64,000 nucleotides of DNA, from the NCBI GenBank assembly GCA_045106235.1, contig JBGCEJ010000016.1, positions 46,136 through 110,135 on the forward strand, given 5' to 3'. This DNA comes from UBA4427 sp045106235 (GTDB taxonomy: Bacteria > Myxococcota_A > UBA9160 > UBA4427). Made by a program: the position numbers and the translations under genes. Within the stretch, counting starts at the first letter, position 1. Every line of letters starts with the position of its first letter. Below the pieces are notes generated by a model. The model did not search any database. It saw only the letters and a program-made list of their open reading frames with translations, and was not told where the DNA came from. Positions 1 through 8,619 of this stretch are shown in pieces.

Positions 1-558
1 CGCGATGCTCAGCCAAGCCCGCAGCGGCACATTCACGAGGGGCAGGAGCGTAAGCCCAATCAGCAGAGTCAGGACCGCGACCCCCAGATCCTTTTGCATC
101 ACGATCAAACCAACAGGGATCGCGATGATCAGGCCCGGCATGAACAGGTCCCGCAGCCGCTGAATCGAGGAAGGCGGACGACGCCCGAAATAATGCGCGA
201 GGGCGATGACCATGCCGACCTTCGCCACCTCGGAGGGCTGAAAGCGTCCGGAAAAAAGCCAGGCTCGGGCGCCGCGTGTTTCTTCCGCAATCGCGAGCGT
301 GAGGAGAAGAAGCCCGACGGTGCCGCCGTAGATGATGTAGGCAAAGCGGTCGTAGTGGCGGTAATCGATCACGATCACGATGGCAGCGACGATCGCGCCG
401 AGTCCGACCACCGACATTTGCCGGCTGACAATATCCGAGCCGCCTTCGACGCCACTCGCTGCAGCCGACACTAAATTCACGAGACCCATCGTGACGAGAA
501 CACCGACGATCCCAACAAGGACCCAATCGAAATGCTGCCCGCGGCGGAGTTCGCTCAT
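1..558 (-). CDS. rodA: RodA/FtsW-family SEDS glycosyltransferase, partial
   Basis: Reading leftward from an ATG at 558, the frame is open to the window edge, giving about 186 residues; the C-terminal part lies outside. The product is a polytopic membrane protein of the SEDS family, the glycan-polymerising partner of PBP2 in side-wall peptidoglycan synthesis. Several hydrophobic segments are visible, and the block RGARAWLFSG followed by FQPSEVAK is a SEDS signature. The ATG overlaps the stop of mrdA as ATGA, the same coupling seen between the other genes of this cluster, so it is very probably translated from the same message. RodA rather than FtsW is chosen because of the mreBCD-mrdA context. 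Confidence 0.92.
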   Translation of the reverse strand, partial: MSELRRGQHFDWVLVGIVGVLVTMGLVNLVSAAASGVEGGSDIVSRQMSVVGLGAIVAAIVIVIDYRHYDRFAYIIYGGTVGLLLLTLAIAEETRGARAWLFSGRFQPSEVAKVGMVIALAHYFGRRPPSSIQRLRDLFMPGLIIAIPVGLIVMQKDLGVAVLTLLIGLTLLPLVNVPLRAWLSIA

Positions 559-2516
559 CGAACGCCCTCCGAAAGCCCCTTCCAGGGGTCGGTCGTTTCG
601 ATGACGCGCCCGCGCGGGTCAAGCGCAATCGCCGCGAAGTCCGAGGGGACGCGACGTTCTTTCTTTTCGAAGTACTTCGCGAGGACGCGCTGAACCATCG
701 GTGCTGCGACGGCGCCGCCGCCCGCACCCGCATGCTCACCCACCGCCACCACCACGATCTCCGGAGACTCCACCGGTGCAAAGGCCGCAAAAAGTGCGTG
801 GTCGCGGTATTTCACCGGGACGTCTTCGGGCTCGAGTTCCTCGATGAGATCGAGACTGACGACCTGGGTCGTACCGGATTTTCCAGCCACCGAAATTCCC
901 GGAACCCGCGCGCGACTGCCCGTGCCGCGGGGAGCCATCACGACCCGGGTGAGTCCGCGGGTCACCATCTCGAGAATCGGCTCGGCGATGATATTCGTCT
1001 CTCGGAAAATCGGCTCTGTCTCTTCCACGATTTCGCCGTCCCACGTCTCGCGACGGAGCACAACGCGCGGCTGCACGATCGTCCCGCCATTCGCAATCGC
1101 GGCATAGGCCACCGCGAGCTGGATGGGCGTCGTGAGATTCGCGCCCTGCCCGATCGACAACGAAATCGTTTCTCCGTCGATCCAGCGCTCGCCGTAGCGC
1201 TTCATCTTCCACTCCGGAGTCGGAACCAATCCGGCCGTCTCGCCGGGCAGATCCACTCCGGTCTGGCGCCCCAATCCAAAGAGCCGCGCATACCGGGCCA
1301 GAGTCTCAACGCCTAACGTCTTCCCCAGTTCGTAGAAATATACATCACAGGATCCCGCCAGCGCCTTTTCGAGATCGACCGGCCCATGCCCGCCGCGCTT
1401 CCAACAGCGGTAGGTCCGCCGTCCCAGGCGGAAATGCCCCGGACAGGAAACCACGGTCGTTTCATCGATCACGCCTTCGGCCAGCCCCGCCGCGGCGACA
1501 AATGCCTTATAGGTCGAGCCCGGCGGGTAAACGCCTGCGAGTGCCCGATTCCGAAGCGGGCGCCATTCGTCCGAGTTGAGCTCGCCCCAAGTCTCGCGAT
1601 CGACTCCCCCCGCAAAAGCATTCGCATCGTAAGAAGGGGCCGACACCAAGGCCAGCACATCGCCAGTTCGCGGGTCGAGGGCCACGAGCGCACCCATCTG
1701 ATCGGGCTTCTCGGGATCAAGCGACAGAAAGGCCGTCTCCGCAGCCTGCTGCAAGTCAAGATCAATACTGAGGACAAGGCGGCCACCCGGCGTCGGCTCG
1801 CGGCGGTCGATTTCGTCAATCTCGCGCCCCGCGACGTCCACGACCAGGTTCACACCCCCGGCTCGACCGCGCAGATGGCTCTCGTTACGCGCCTCGATCC
1901 CCGTCTTCCCAATGGTCTCGCCTGATCGATACCCCTCAAAATCCGAGTCCTGCAATTCCTTCGCATCGATCTCACCGATCGTCCCGAGCAGCTGAGCCCC
2001 TAGATTCTGGTAGAGGTACTCGCGCAGCGGCTTTCCGTAGAGTTCGACGCCCGGCATCGCATAACGATGGGCCGAGATCTTCGCGCGCTCGGCCTGCGAG
2101 AGATCCTTGGAAAGCGAAACGGGCTTGAAGCGCCGACGACCCCGAGGTTGCCCAACTTGGTCAGCGATCTCCTGAGGGTCGCGCTCCAAAATCGAAGCCA
2201 GGACGGAGTAGGTCCGCCATGGATTCTGGATCTCGTGGGGAATCAGGTCGACGCCGTAAGCCGGCCGGCTCGCTGCGATCGTTCGCCCCTCTCGGTCGAC
2301 GATCGTCCCGCGCTGCGCCTCGAGGCGAACCGTCCGCACATAGTTCGCCTGAGACCGACTGGCGAGATCCTCCCCTTCGAGAATCTGAAGCTGGAAGAGC
2401 CGGAAAGCAAAGGTTCCGAAGATCCCCACCACAACGAGCGCCACAGGCCAGAGCCGGATCTGCCCCGGCCCATCCCCGTTATTCGAAAGTCGCGCATCGC
2501 CGAGCGGATCGTTCAC
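555..2516 (-). CDS. mrdA: Penicillin-binding protein 2 (elongasome transpeptidase)
   Basis: This 653-residue class B penicillin-binding protein cross-links side-wall peptidoglycan. A membrane anchor lies near residues 21-45, followed by the dimerisation domain and then the transpeptidase domain. The three active-site motifs are present: STYK with the acylated Ser at 334, SCD at 389-391 in place of SxN, and KSGT at 546-549. The length is typical of PBP2. Its start overlaps the mreD stop and its stop overlaps the rodA start, both as ATGA, which argues for coupled translation with its SEDS partner. Assignment as PBP2 rather than PBP3 rests on this shape-gene context. Confidence 0.95.
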   Translation of the reverse strand: MNDPLGDARLSNNGDGPGQIRLWPVALVVVGIFGTFAFRLFQLQILEGEDLASRSQANYVRTVRLEAQRGTIVDREGRTIAASRPAYGVDLIPHEIQNPWRTYSVLASILERDPQEIADQVGQPRGRRRFKPVSLSKDLSQAERAKISAHRYAMPGVELYGKPLREYLYQNLGAQLLGTIGEIDAKELQDSDFEGYRSGETIGKTGIEARNESHLRGRAGGVNLVVDVAGREIDEIDRREPTPGGRLVLSIDLDLQQAAETAFLSLDPEKPDQMGALVALDPRTGDVLALVSAPSYDANAFAGGVDRETWGELNSDEWRPLRNRALAGVYPPGSTYKAFVAAAGLAEGVIDETTVVSCPGHFRLGRRTYRCWKRGGHGPVDLEKALAGSCDVYFYELGKTLGVETLARYARLFGLGRQTGVDLPGETAGLVPTPEWKMKRYGERWIDGETISLSIGQGANLTTPIQLAVAYAAIANGGTIVQPRVVLRRETWDGEIVEETEPIFRETNIIAEPILEMVTRGLTRVVMAPRGTGSRARVPGISVAGKSGTTQVVSLDLIEELEPEDVPVKYRDHALFAAFAPVESPEIVVVAVGEHAGAGGGAVAAPMVQRVLAKYFEKKERRVPSDFAAIALDPRGRVIETTDPWKGLSEGVR

Positions 2517-3058
2517 CCGAAGCTCCTGCGCTGCACGCCAATCGGAAGCCCAGCCCGCCGACTCCCGTCGTCCTCAGCGAGCCGCGCCACGATCTTGTCC
2601 ACGATGGCGATAATCGGCCCCGCGGCGAGCACGTTCGCGACCGCATGCCCCATCGCCGAGCCGACGATCGTGAAACCCATTCCGTCTGAGCCCACGAAAA
2701 ACGCAAGGGTCGCCACGATCATCACGCCGTACACGAACGTCATCCCGAACACGAAGATCGAAACGGGGATCGCCCCGGAAAGGTCGAGTTGCCGCGAAGC
2801 CAGCGCGGCCGCGAGATACGAGACCAGGCGCATGAAGGCATGCTGCCCCATCAGCGACCCCGAAACGAGATCCATCGCGTATCCGAGGACCACCGCAATC
2901 AGCAGCCCCGACAAGAAGGTCGGCCAGCGCAGCCCCACCCCGATCACGACGAGCCATGCGAGATCTGGACACCAGGGCGGAGGCAGCGTCCGCGCGAGTG
3001 CCCCCTGAATCATCAGCGCAAAAAGCCCAAATAAGAGCACAGCGACATTCGCCTTCAT
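2513..3058 (-). CDS. mreD: Rod shape-determining protein MreD
   Basis: A 181-residue, strongly hydrophobic protein with about five to six membrane segments, matching the size and hydropathy of MreD, the integral membrane scaffold that links MreB/MreC to RodA-PBP2. Primary sequence is poorly conserved in this family, so the call leans on position between mreC and mrdA. A longer-hydrophilic overlapping frame on the same strand (2574-3119) is Arg/Gly-rich and has no membrane character, so it was not used. Start and stop both overlap neighbours by four bases (ATGA). Confidence 0.88.
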   Translation of the reverse strand: MKANVAVLLFGLFALMIQGALARTLPPPWCPDLAWLVVIGVGLRWPTFLSGLLIAVVLGYAMDLVSGSLMGQHAFMRLVSYLAAALASRQLDLSGAIPVSIFVFGMTFVYGVMIVATLAFFVGSDGMGFTIVGSAMGHAVANVLAAGPIIAIVDKIVARLAEDDGSRRAGLPIGVQRRSFG

Positions 3059-4074
3059 GGCGTTGCTCCGGCAGCCTGGCCAAGCTGCGCCTCGGCCTCT
3101 GCTTCTGCCGCGCCAGCACTCCCGGACGCTGGCGCCTGTGCCGAAGCGTCTAGCGCAACCGCTTCTCGCGGCGGCGCGCTTACATGCGCGGGACCGTCGA
3201 GATCCGATTCAGACCGGTTCGGCCGGTAGAGCAAATCCATCGTGGGCCCCCGACGCATCATCACGAAGACCTGCTCGAGATGCCCAAGATCCACGGCCGG
3301 CTCGATCACCGCAATCCGCGTGAGCCGTCCGCCCGCATCACGCAGCTCAGTCACGCGACCAAGCTGCAGTCCCTTCGGATAGATGCCGCCGAGTCCCGAG
3401 GTCACCACCTCGTCGCCTTCAACAACATCCGCATCACGCACAACGAATTCGAATTCCAAACGATCGCGGCCTATGCCTCGAACCACACCTCGCGCACGAC
3501 TTCGCTGAACAAGGGCATCGACCGCGCTCTGCCGATCCAGCAAGAGCATCGTCTTCGCGGCGTGTCCCGACGTTGCCGTTACCACTCCGACCACACCTTC
3601 ATGGGTGATCACGGGGTGCCCAGGCTGAACGCCATGGTCCTCGCCTCGATCCACTAACACCGAACGAAACCAGGGCGCCACGTCGAGCCCCACCACTTCC
3701 GCAGGAAGCATCGGGATTTCGATTTCATCGCGCATCGACGCCACACGGCCGAGATGCCCACTTGAAACCAGCGCCTCTCGGAACTGCAGATTCTCCGACT
3801 CAATTTCAGCGATCCGCCGTCGCAACCGGCGATTCTCCGCCCGGACGCCCAGCAGGTCGACGTATTCTTCGAAGAAACCCTTCACGCCGTCGATCGGCGC
3901 AGAAACGATCCGCGCAACAGGAGCGGTCACCTCCAAGACAACCGCCTGCCACCAAGGCAGCTCACGCCCGCCCTCCGCCAAAGAGCGCCGATCAACCACC
4001 ATGGATACGATCGTGAGAAGCAAAAGCGCTGCGACGACAAGAGGCGTCGCGAGACGACGAAGGAGATCAAGCAT
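3055..4074 (-). CDS. mreC: Rod shape-determining protein MreC
   Basis: 339 residues from the ATG at 4074. A single N-terminal membrane anchor (about residues 9-28) is followed by a coiled coil with the heptad-like stretch AENRRLRRRIAEIESENLQF and then the periplasmic beta domain with GVVGVV and VVTSGLGGIYPKGL, all typical of MreC. The C-terminal 45 residues are Ala/Ser/Gln-rich and probably disordered. The start at 4074 is preferred to the upstream in-frame ATG at 4110, because AAGGA lies seven bases before it and the protein then begins right at the anchor. The stop overlaps the mreD start. Confidence 0.93.
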   Translation of the reverse strand: MLDLLRRLATPLVVAALLLLTIVSMVVDRRSLAEGGRELPWWQAVVLEVTAPVARIVSAPIDGVKGFFEEYVDLLGVRAENRRLRRRIAEIESENLQFREALVSSGHLGRVASMRDEIEIPMLPAEVVGLDVAPWFRSVLVDRGEDHGVQPGHPVITHEGVVGVVTATSGHAAKTMLLLDRQSAVDALVQRSRARGVVRGIGRDRLEFEFVVRDADVVEGDEVVTSGLGGIYPKGLQLGRVTELRDAGGRLTRIAVIEPAVDLGHLEQVFVMMRRGPTMDLLYRPNRSESDLDGPAHVSAPPREAVALDASAQAPASGSAGAAEAEAEAQLGQAAGATP

Positions 4075-4445
4075 CAAGCCATCCTTCGGGCGGGCGGGTC
4101 CCCCGCGCATACATCAGCGATGCCTCGACACCGGTTGTGTCGGTCGCGTTGTCATGCACTCGTTTCAGCTTCATCAGCAATACGGACTCTCTGGGGGCGA
4201 ACAGCCGTCGCGCTCACACGCACTCGGCCGGACCCTCGCGCTTCCCCCAAAGCCCGAACCCGACCGTTCTCCCTCGCCTCACCCAGACCGACCAGAAACA
4301 CCCGTCACAGCGTCCGCCACATCAGCCAATCAGGCGCCCGTCACAGCCTCTACTCAAACACCCGTCACAGCAATTAATTAAGCGCCCGAGGCTTCTCTTA
4401 GTTAAGCGCCCGCGGCTTCCCTTAATTAGGCGCCCGCGGCTTCTC
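4075..4445. other. mreB-mreC spacer with short repeats, no gene
   Basis: A 371-base gap inside an otherwise gapless operon. No coding frame is convincing; a long rightward frame here is the antisense shadow of mreB. The left part near 4301-4371 carries three copies of CCCGTCACAGC (4301-4311, 4337-4347, 4361-4371) at intervals of 36 and 24 bases. The right part is the 24-bp tandem array that runs into the mreB stop codon. No terminator with a U-tract was seen, so read-through from mreB into mreC is possible. Confidence 0.7.
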
Positions 4446-4454
4446 CTAATTAAG
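4378..4454 (-). repeat. 24-bp tandem repeat spanning the mreB stop codon
   Basis: Three imperfect 24-bp units plus a partial fourth. Read in mreB orientation, each unit starts with CTTAATTAG or a close variant and ends with AGCCGCGGGCG. The first unit contains the last codons of mreB (CTT AAT TAG), so each further unit carries a relic stop codon. The core GCCGCGGGCGC recurs at two other gene ends in this window (31656-31702 and 61830-61894). Confidence 0.85.
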
Positions 4455-5492
4455 AGACGACCGAATCGTCACTTCCTTCAGCAATCGCAATTCATCCAGG
4501 CATCGTCCGGTACCCACGGCCACCGCCGTGAGCGGATCCTCCGCCAGCATCACGGGAAGTCCCGTGGTCTCGCGCAAGAGCACGTCCAAATTCTTCAGCA
4601 TCGAGCCACCGCCGACCAGAACGATGCCCTTGTCGACGATATCCGCGGACAGTTCCGGCGGCGTCTTTTCGAGCGCCATTTTGACGCTCTCCACAATCGC
4701 ATTCACCGGCTCAGCCAAGGCTTCACGCACTTCTTCGGATTTGATCTCAAGCGTCTTCGGGACACCGAGCACAAGGTCACGGCCCTTCACTTCCATCGAC
4801 TCCATATCGTCGGTGGGGTAAGCCGTGCCGATGCTGATCTTGATCTTCTCCGCGGAGCGTTCGCCAATCAGCAGATTGTACTTGCGCTTAACATAGTTGA
4901 TGATCGCTTCGTCCATCTTGTCGCCGCCGACGCGAACCGAGTTCGAGTAGACCACGCCGGACAGGGAGATCACAGCGACTTCCGTCGTCCCGCCGCCGAT
5001 ATCGATGATCATATTGCCCGAAGGCTCAGTCACGGGAAGGCCCGCGCCGATTGCCGCCGCCATCGGCTCTTCGATCAGATAGACCTCGCGAGCGCCGGCG
5101 AGCATCGCGCTCTCCTTCACGGCGCGCTTTTCCACTTCGGTAATACCAGAGGGGACCGCGATCACGATCCGCGGCCGCACCATCGTCCGGCGATCATGCA
5201 CGCGACGAATGAAATAACGAAGCATCGCTTCGGTGATATCGAAGTCCGCGATCACGCCGTCCTTGAGAGGTCGGATGGCGACGATATGCCCCGGCGTTCG
5301 GCCTAACATCTCTTTCGCGGCCTTGCCCACCGCACGCACTTTGTCCGGCCCTCGCGAATCGCGCGACACGGCAACCACACTCGGCTCCGAAACCACGATC
5401 CCGCGGCCCTTCACATAGACGAGGGTGTTCGCGGTGCCGAGGTCAATCGCTAGATCGCTGGAGAACCAGCCGAGCACGGTATCGATGATCAA
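4446..5492 (-). CDS. mreB: Rod shape-determining actin homologue MreB
   Basis: 348 residues of the bacterial actin family, which polymerises under the inner membrane and organises the elongasome. The ATP-binding phosphate-1 block DLAIDLGTANTLVYVKG, the MIIDIGGGTTEVAV phosphate-2 block and the GIVLVGGGSML adenosine block are all present, and the length is that of the family. The start is a TTG at 5492, supported by AAGGAG seven bases upstream and by alignment of the first residues (IIDTVLGWFSSDLAID) with normal MreB N-termini. It is the first gene of the leftward shape cluster and is followed by the repeat array described separately. Confidence 0.97.
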   Translation of the reverse strand: MIIDTVLGWFSSDLAIDLGTANTLVYVKGRGIVVSEPSVVAVSRDSRGPDKVRAVGKAAKEMLGRTPGHIVAIRPLKDGVIADFDITEAMLRYFIRRVHDRRTMVRPRIVIAVPSGITEVEKRAVKESAMLAGAREVYLIEEPMAAAIGAGLPVTEPSGNMIIDIGGGTTEVAVISLSGVVYSNSVRVGGDKMDEAIINYVKRKYNLLIGERSAEKIKISIGTAYPTDDMESMEVKGRDLVLGVPKTLEIKSEEVREALAEPVNAIVESVKMALEKTPPELSADIVDKGIVLVGGGSMLKNLDVLLRETTGLPVMLAEDPLTAVAVGTGRCLDELRLLKEVTIRSSLN

Positions 5493-6025
5493 GTTTCCAC
5501 TCCTTGGGGGGCCTTCGAGGGATTTGCATCCCCTTCCAGCGAGGGATTCGATCGACAGACTCTTCAGTCCGTCAGGATGGGCAGTTTTTCCGCTAAATAC
5601 CTGAAACGCAAAGACTTTGGGCTCAGGATCGCTCCTGCAAAAGTAACAGCCGGCAGATTATCGAGCAATGCGAAAGTGCGTGAACATGCGATCTCATCTG
5701 CATCTGAACCAGAGAGTGTCGGGTCTGCGTCCACGCACCAATCGGCCGCGCCTTGTTTCGATCTCAAGTGATATTCCGAGTGAAACCGTCACAAGAAAGA
5801 ACGAGCCCGAACATGCATCCCATGCGTGTTCATACTTGCCCCGTCATAGGAGTCTCTCGTAAGCTTGCCGCGCTTCGAGAGAAGGCGAAGTGGTCGCCCG
5901 AACCGAGGTGAGCTTTCATTCAAGATTGCGATGCGACGCTTGCATGGGATGAATTCAAAAGCTCCGATTCGTTTTTCCAGACCACCGCTTCTTTTCATAA
6001 CTCCCCGAATAAACCGAGGTCCACC
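5493..6025. other. Divergent intergenic region, mreB / PpiD-like gene
   Basis: 533 bases without a credible gene; the short frames here lack ribosome sites and conserved character. It must hold the promoters of mreB (leftward) and the isomerase gene (rightward), but I could not pick a clear -35/-10 pair. GAACATGC occurs at 5682-5689 and 5809-5816, with an inverted near-copy GCGTGTTC at 5824-5831; the last two form an imperfect palindrome. Confidence 0.6.
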
Positions 6026-7552
6026 GTGCTTGAATCGTTCCGCAAAGGTCAGCGATGGCTGACACTGATTTTCGTCAGCGTCATCGGGCTCGTGTTCGTG
6101 TTCTTCTTCGGGTCGGGCGGTGGAGGCTTCGGCCCCGCAACCCCCTCGGGTAACGCGATCGTCCAGCTTGACGAAATTCGCCTTACATCCCGGGACCTTG
6201 CGAGAGAGAAGGAGACCACCGAACGTCGCCTACGAGCGGAACTCGGCGACTCCTACGATCAGCTCGGCGCCGACCGCTTCCTCGATAGCCAAGCGTTCAG
6301 CGCCCTGATCAACAACCTGGTTCTTTCGACCGCCGCAGCCGATATGGGTCTTCATGTAACCAAAGACGAAATTCGGCGCGTGGTTCAAACCTTTCCGATC
6401 TTCATCGACGAGGAAGGTCGCTTCAGCCCCGAGGCTTTCGACCGCTTCGCGCAATACAATTACGGCAGCCAGCGCGCATTCATCCAGACCTTCACCCGAG
6501 AACTCCTCGGGCAAAAGCTGGTGCAGCTGTTGATCGGCCAGACCACCGTCTCCGACTCCGAGCTCGACCTCCAAGTCCGCTACGAGCTCGAAGAAGTTCG
6601 CCTCGCCCTCGTAAAGCTCGATGCCACGACGCTGCCCTCGGACGAAAACCTCGACGACGCGGCGATCGAAGCCTTCGCGGCCGAAAACGAAGAGGCGCTG
6701 CGCGCGACCTATGCCGAGCGCGAAGCCGGTCTCGCCTTGCCACCACGCGTTCGAGCACGGCATATCCTGGCTCTCGCCTCCGCGGACGCGTCGCCCGAGG
6801 AAGAGGCGGAAGCGCGTGGGCGCGCCGAAGCCGCGCTTGCCCGCATTCAGGGTGGCGAAGCGTTTGAAGACGTTGCCAAAGACGCGTCAGACGATGCCAT
6901 CACCGCGGCAAAGGGCGGCGACCTGGGCATCTTCGCAGAGGGAGATAACGACCCGGCTGTGGACGCGGCCGCATTCAGCCTAGACGCGGGCGCCGTCTCC
7001 GAAGTGGTGCGTTCCGCCTACGGATTTCACCTCCTCCGCGTCGAAGAGAAGCTCCCCGCCGAAGACCCGAGCTTCGATGCACATCGTCTGGACCTGGCGC
7101 GAGAGGCCGCCACCTCGGCGCGTGCCGCGGAGCTCGCAGATGCGCGCGCGACCACACTCGCAGGCGCAATCGACGCGGGCCAAAGCCTCGAAGAGGCCGC
7201 AGATGGCATTGGCCTGAGTGTCGACCGGCCGCCCGCAGTCAAGCGCCGGCCGGACGGTTACGTGCCTGGCCTGGGCGCCGCTGAGGAACTCCTCACGACC
7301 GCCTTCACGCTCTCCAGCGGAGAAAGCAGCTCCACCGTCTTCGACGTGGAGGGCCAGCGCGTGTTGATGCAGGTCCTCGATCGAACGGCTCCCGATGAAG
7401 AGGCCATCTCAGCCGATCGGGCCGCTCGCCGAGGCCGCGCCGAAAGCCAGAAGCAAAACCTCGTCCTGCAGAGCTGGCTCGACGACTACCGGAAGCAGCT
7501 CGAAACCTCCGGCCGCCTCATGATCAACGCCGAACTCGCCCTAGGCAGCTAA
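6026..7552 (+). CDS. SurA-N/parvulin peptidyl-prolyl isomerase, membrane anchored (PpiD-like)
   Basis: 508 residues from a GTG preceded by GAGG six bases upstream. Residues 1-40 hold a single membrane anchor (LIFVSVIGLVFVFFF) after a short basic N-terminus, so the rest is periplasmic. A SurA N-terminal-type helical chaperone region follows to about residue 220. A parvulin domain spans roughly 235-345, with the family patterns RARHILA, GGDLGIF and YGFHLLRVEE. The C-terminal third is helical. This architecture is that of PpiD, an inner-membrane folding factor for exported proteins; it is somewhat shorter than E. coli PpiD (623). It faces lexA convergently. Confidence 0.88.
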   Translation: MLESFRKGQRWLTLIFVSVIGLVFVFFFGSGGGGFGPATPSGNAIVQLDEIRLTSRDLAREKETTERRLRAELGDSYDQLGADRFLDSQAFSALINNLVLSTAAADMGLHVTKDEIRRVVQTFPIFIDEEGRFSPEAFDRFAQYNYGSQRAFIQTFTRELLGQKLVQLLIGQTTVSDSELDLQVRYELEEVRLALVKLDATTLPSDENLDDAAIEAFAAENEEALRATYAEREAGLALPPRVRARHILALASADASPEEEAEARGRAEAALARIQGGEAFEDVAKDASDDAITAAKGGDLGIFAEGDNDPAVDAAAFSLDAGAVSEVVRSAYGFHLLRVEEKLPAEDPSFDAHRLDLAREAATSARAAELADARATTLAGAIDAGQSLEEAADGIGLSVDRPPAVKRRPDGYVPGLGAAEELLTTAFTLSSGESSSTVFDVEGQRVLMQVLDRTAPDEEAISADRAARRGRAESQKQNLVLQSWLDDYRKQLETSGRLMINAELALGS

Positions 7553-7572
7553 CCCCAAGCAGCTCACCCAAG
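7545..7572 (+). repeat. Imperfect 14-15-bp direct repeat spanning a stop codon
   Basis: GCAGCTAACCCCAA at the end of the isomerase gene, containing its TAA at 7550-7552, is followed directly by GCAGCTCACCCAAG. It has the same stop-spanning character as the other gene-end repeats in this window. Confidence 0.55.
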
Positions 7573-7630
7573 CCGAATCAGCAAAGCAGCCGCCCTCGAA
7601 AAGGCTCAAAGGCCCCGGATCACTCCCCTC

Positions 7631-7648
7631 CCCCCCGCGGAGCGGGGG
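7631..7648. terminator. Short GC hairpin between convergent genes
   Basis: CCCCCGC and GCGGGGG form a seven-base stem with a three-base loop between the convergent isomerase and lexA genes. There is no U-tract on either side, so its terminator role is only suggested by position. Confidence 0.4.
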
Positions 7649-7677
7649 TCAAGCCGAAGGCGACAAAAAGGCGACAA

Positions 7678-8562
7678 TCAAAACTCGCGAATTAACCCGC
7701 GCACGACGCCTCGAATCTCGACCTGAGAGGCGTGGAACTCCATCGGCTCCATCGTCTGGTTCGCGGGGACGAGCTTGACCTGGGCGCCGGAGCGATAGAA
7801 CCGCTTGAGCGTCGCTTCGGCTCCGTCCACGAGGGCAACCACGGTCTCGCCGTTCCGCGCCTCGTTCCGTCCTTCGATTACAACCAGGTCACCATCACAG
7901 ATCTGGTCCTCGATCATCGAATCGCCGCGCACTCGAAGCACATAGCTGTCACGCGACCGCGAGGTCATCGATTCGGGAACCGCCAGGGTCTCAGCGACCG
8001 CAGCATCCGGCTCAATCGCTTCGATCGGGCTTCCCGCGGCGACCGTGCCGAGAATCGGAAGATGCAGGGCCTCCGCTGCCTCGATCCTCGAAAGCGCATC
8101 TGACGAAGGTGCTTTTGAAGAGGGTGATTCTGAAGAAGACGCCTCCGCAGAAATGCCCGAGGGATCCTGCCCGACCTCAGAGACCGGGACGGGCTCAACT
8201 GAGCGAGAGCGGTTCCAGGCCTTCCGGAGGTAGCCCTTGTCCACGAGATGCTTCACATGCTTATGCACCGTCGCGACCGAGGAGAGCCCGAACGCCTTCG
8301 CGATCTCTTCAAGGCTGGGGGAATACCCCTCCTTCCCAACAAAGTCGGAGATGAAGTCAAAAATTTGACGCTGGCGCTTGGTCAGCGCCGCGGTCTGCCC
8401 CTCGACCGGCGTCCCTCGACGCCCCGTACTCATACCGGCCGTGCCACTCGCGGGCCGCGCGCCTGAGGAAATAGGCCGCGCGCCGGAAGAAATAGAATGG
8501 ACGTTTGAAGTCTCAGAACCGCTGAGGTCCGGGGAATCCGACTGAGAATCTGAAGAAGACAT
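7678..8562 (-). CDS. lexA: LexA SOS repressor with extended N-terminus and linker
   Basis: 294 residues, against about 200 for typical LexA. Residues 58-118 form the winged-helix LexA DNA-binding domain (LTKRQRQIFDFISDF to GYLRKAWNRSR). The C-terminal S24 peptidase domain has the self-cleavage bond A176-G177 in GTVAAGSPI, the nucleophile Ser215 in RGDSM and the general-base Lys253 in ATLKRF. The extra length is a 55-residue Ser/Gly/Ala-rich N-terminal tail containing a repeated SSGARP, and a Ser/Glu-rich linker at about 125-160. The ATG at 8562 has AGGAGG upstream at a rather long 11-base spacing; the internal Met44 is an alternative start. All catalytic residues are kept, so it should be functional. 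Confidence 0.93.
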   Translation of the reverse strand: MSSSDSQSDSPDLSGSETSNVHSISSGARPISSGARPASGTAGMSTGRRGTPVEGQTAALTKRQRQIFDFISDFVGKEGYSPSLEEIAKAFGLSSVATVHKHVKHLVDKGYLRKAWNRSRSVEPVPVSEVGQDPSGISAEASSSESPSSKAPSSDALSRIEAAEALHLPILGTVAAGSPIEAIEPDAAVAETLAVPESMTSRSRDSYVLRVRGDSMIEDQICDGDLVVIEGRNEARNGETVVALVDGAEATLKRFYRSGAQVKLVPANQTMEPMEFHASQVEIRGVVRGLIREF

Positions 8563-8619
8563 GAGCGCAAAATCCTCCTGAACGCCGCTCCGCCTCCCTC
8601 GAGATCGGCCTTCGACGTT

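Noticed and set aside
2574..3119. An alternative 181-residue frame over mreD
   Set aside because: Highly charged and without membrane segments; the chosen frame is hydrophobic and has ATGA overlaps with both neighbours.
4137..5306. A 389-residue rightward open frame over mreB and its spacer
   Set aside because: It runs antisense through mreB, and its N-terminal part merely translates the repeats in the spacer.
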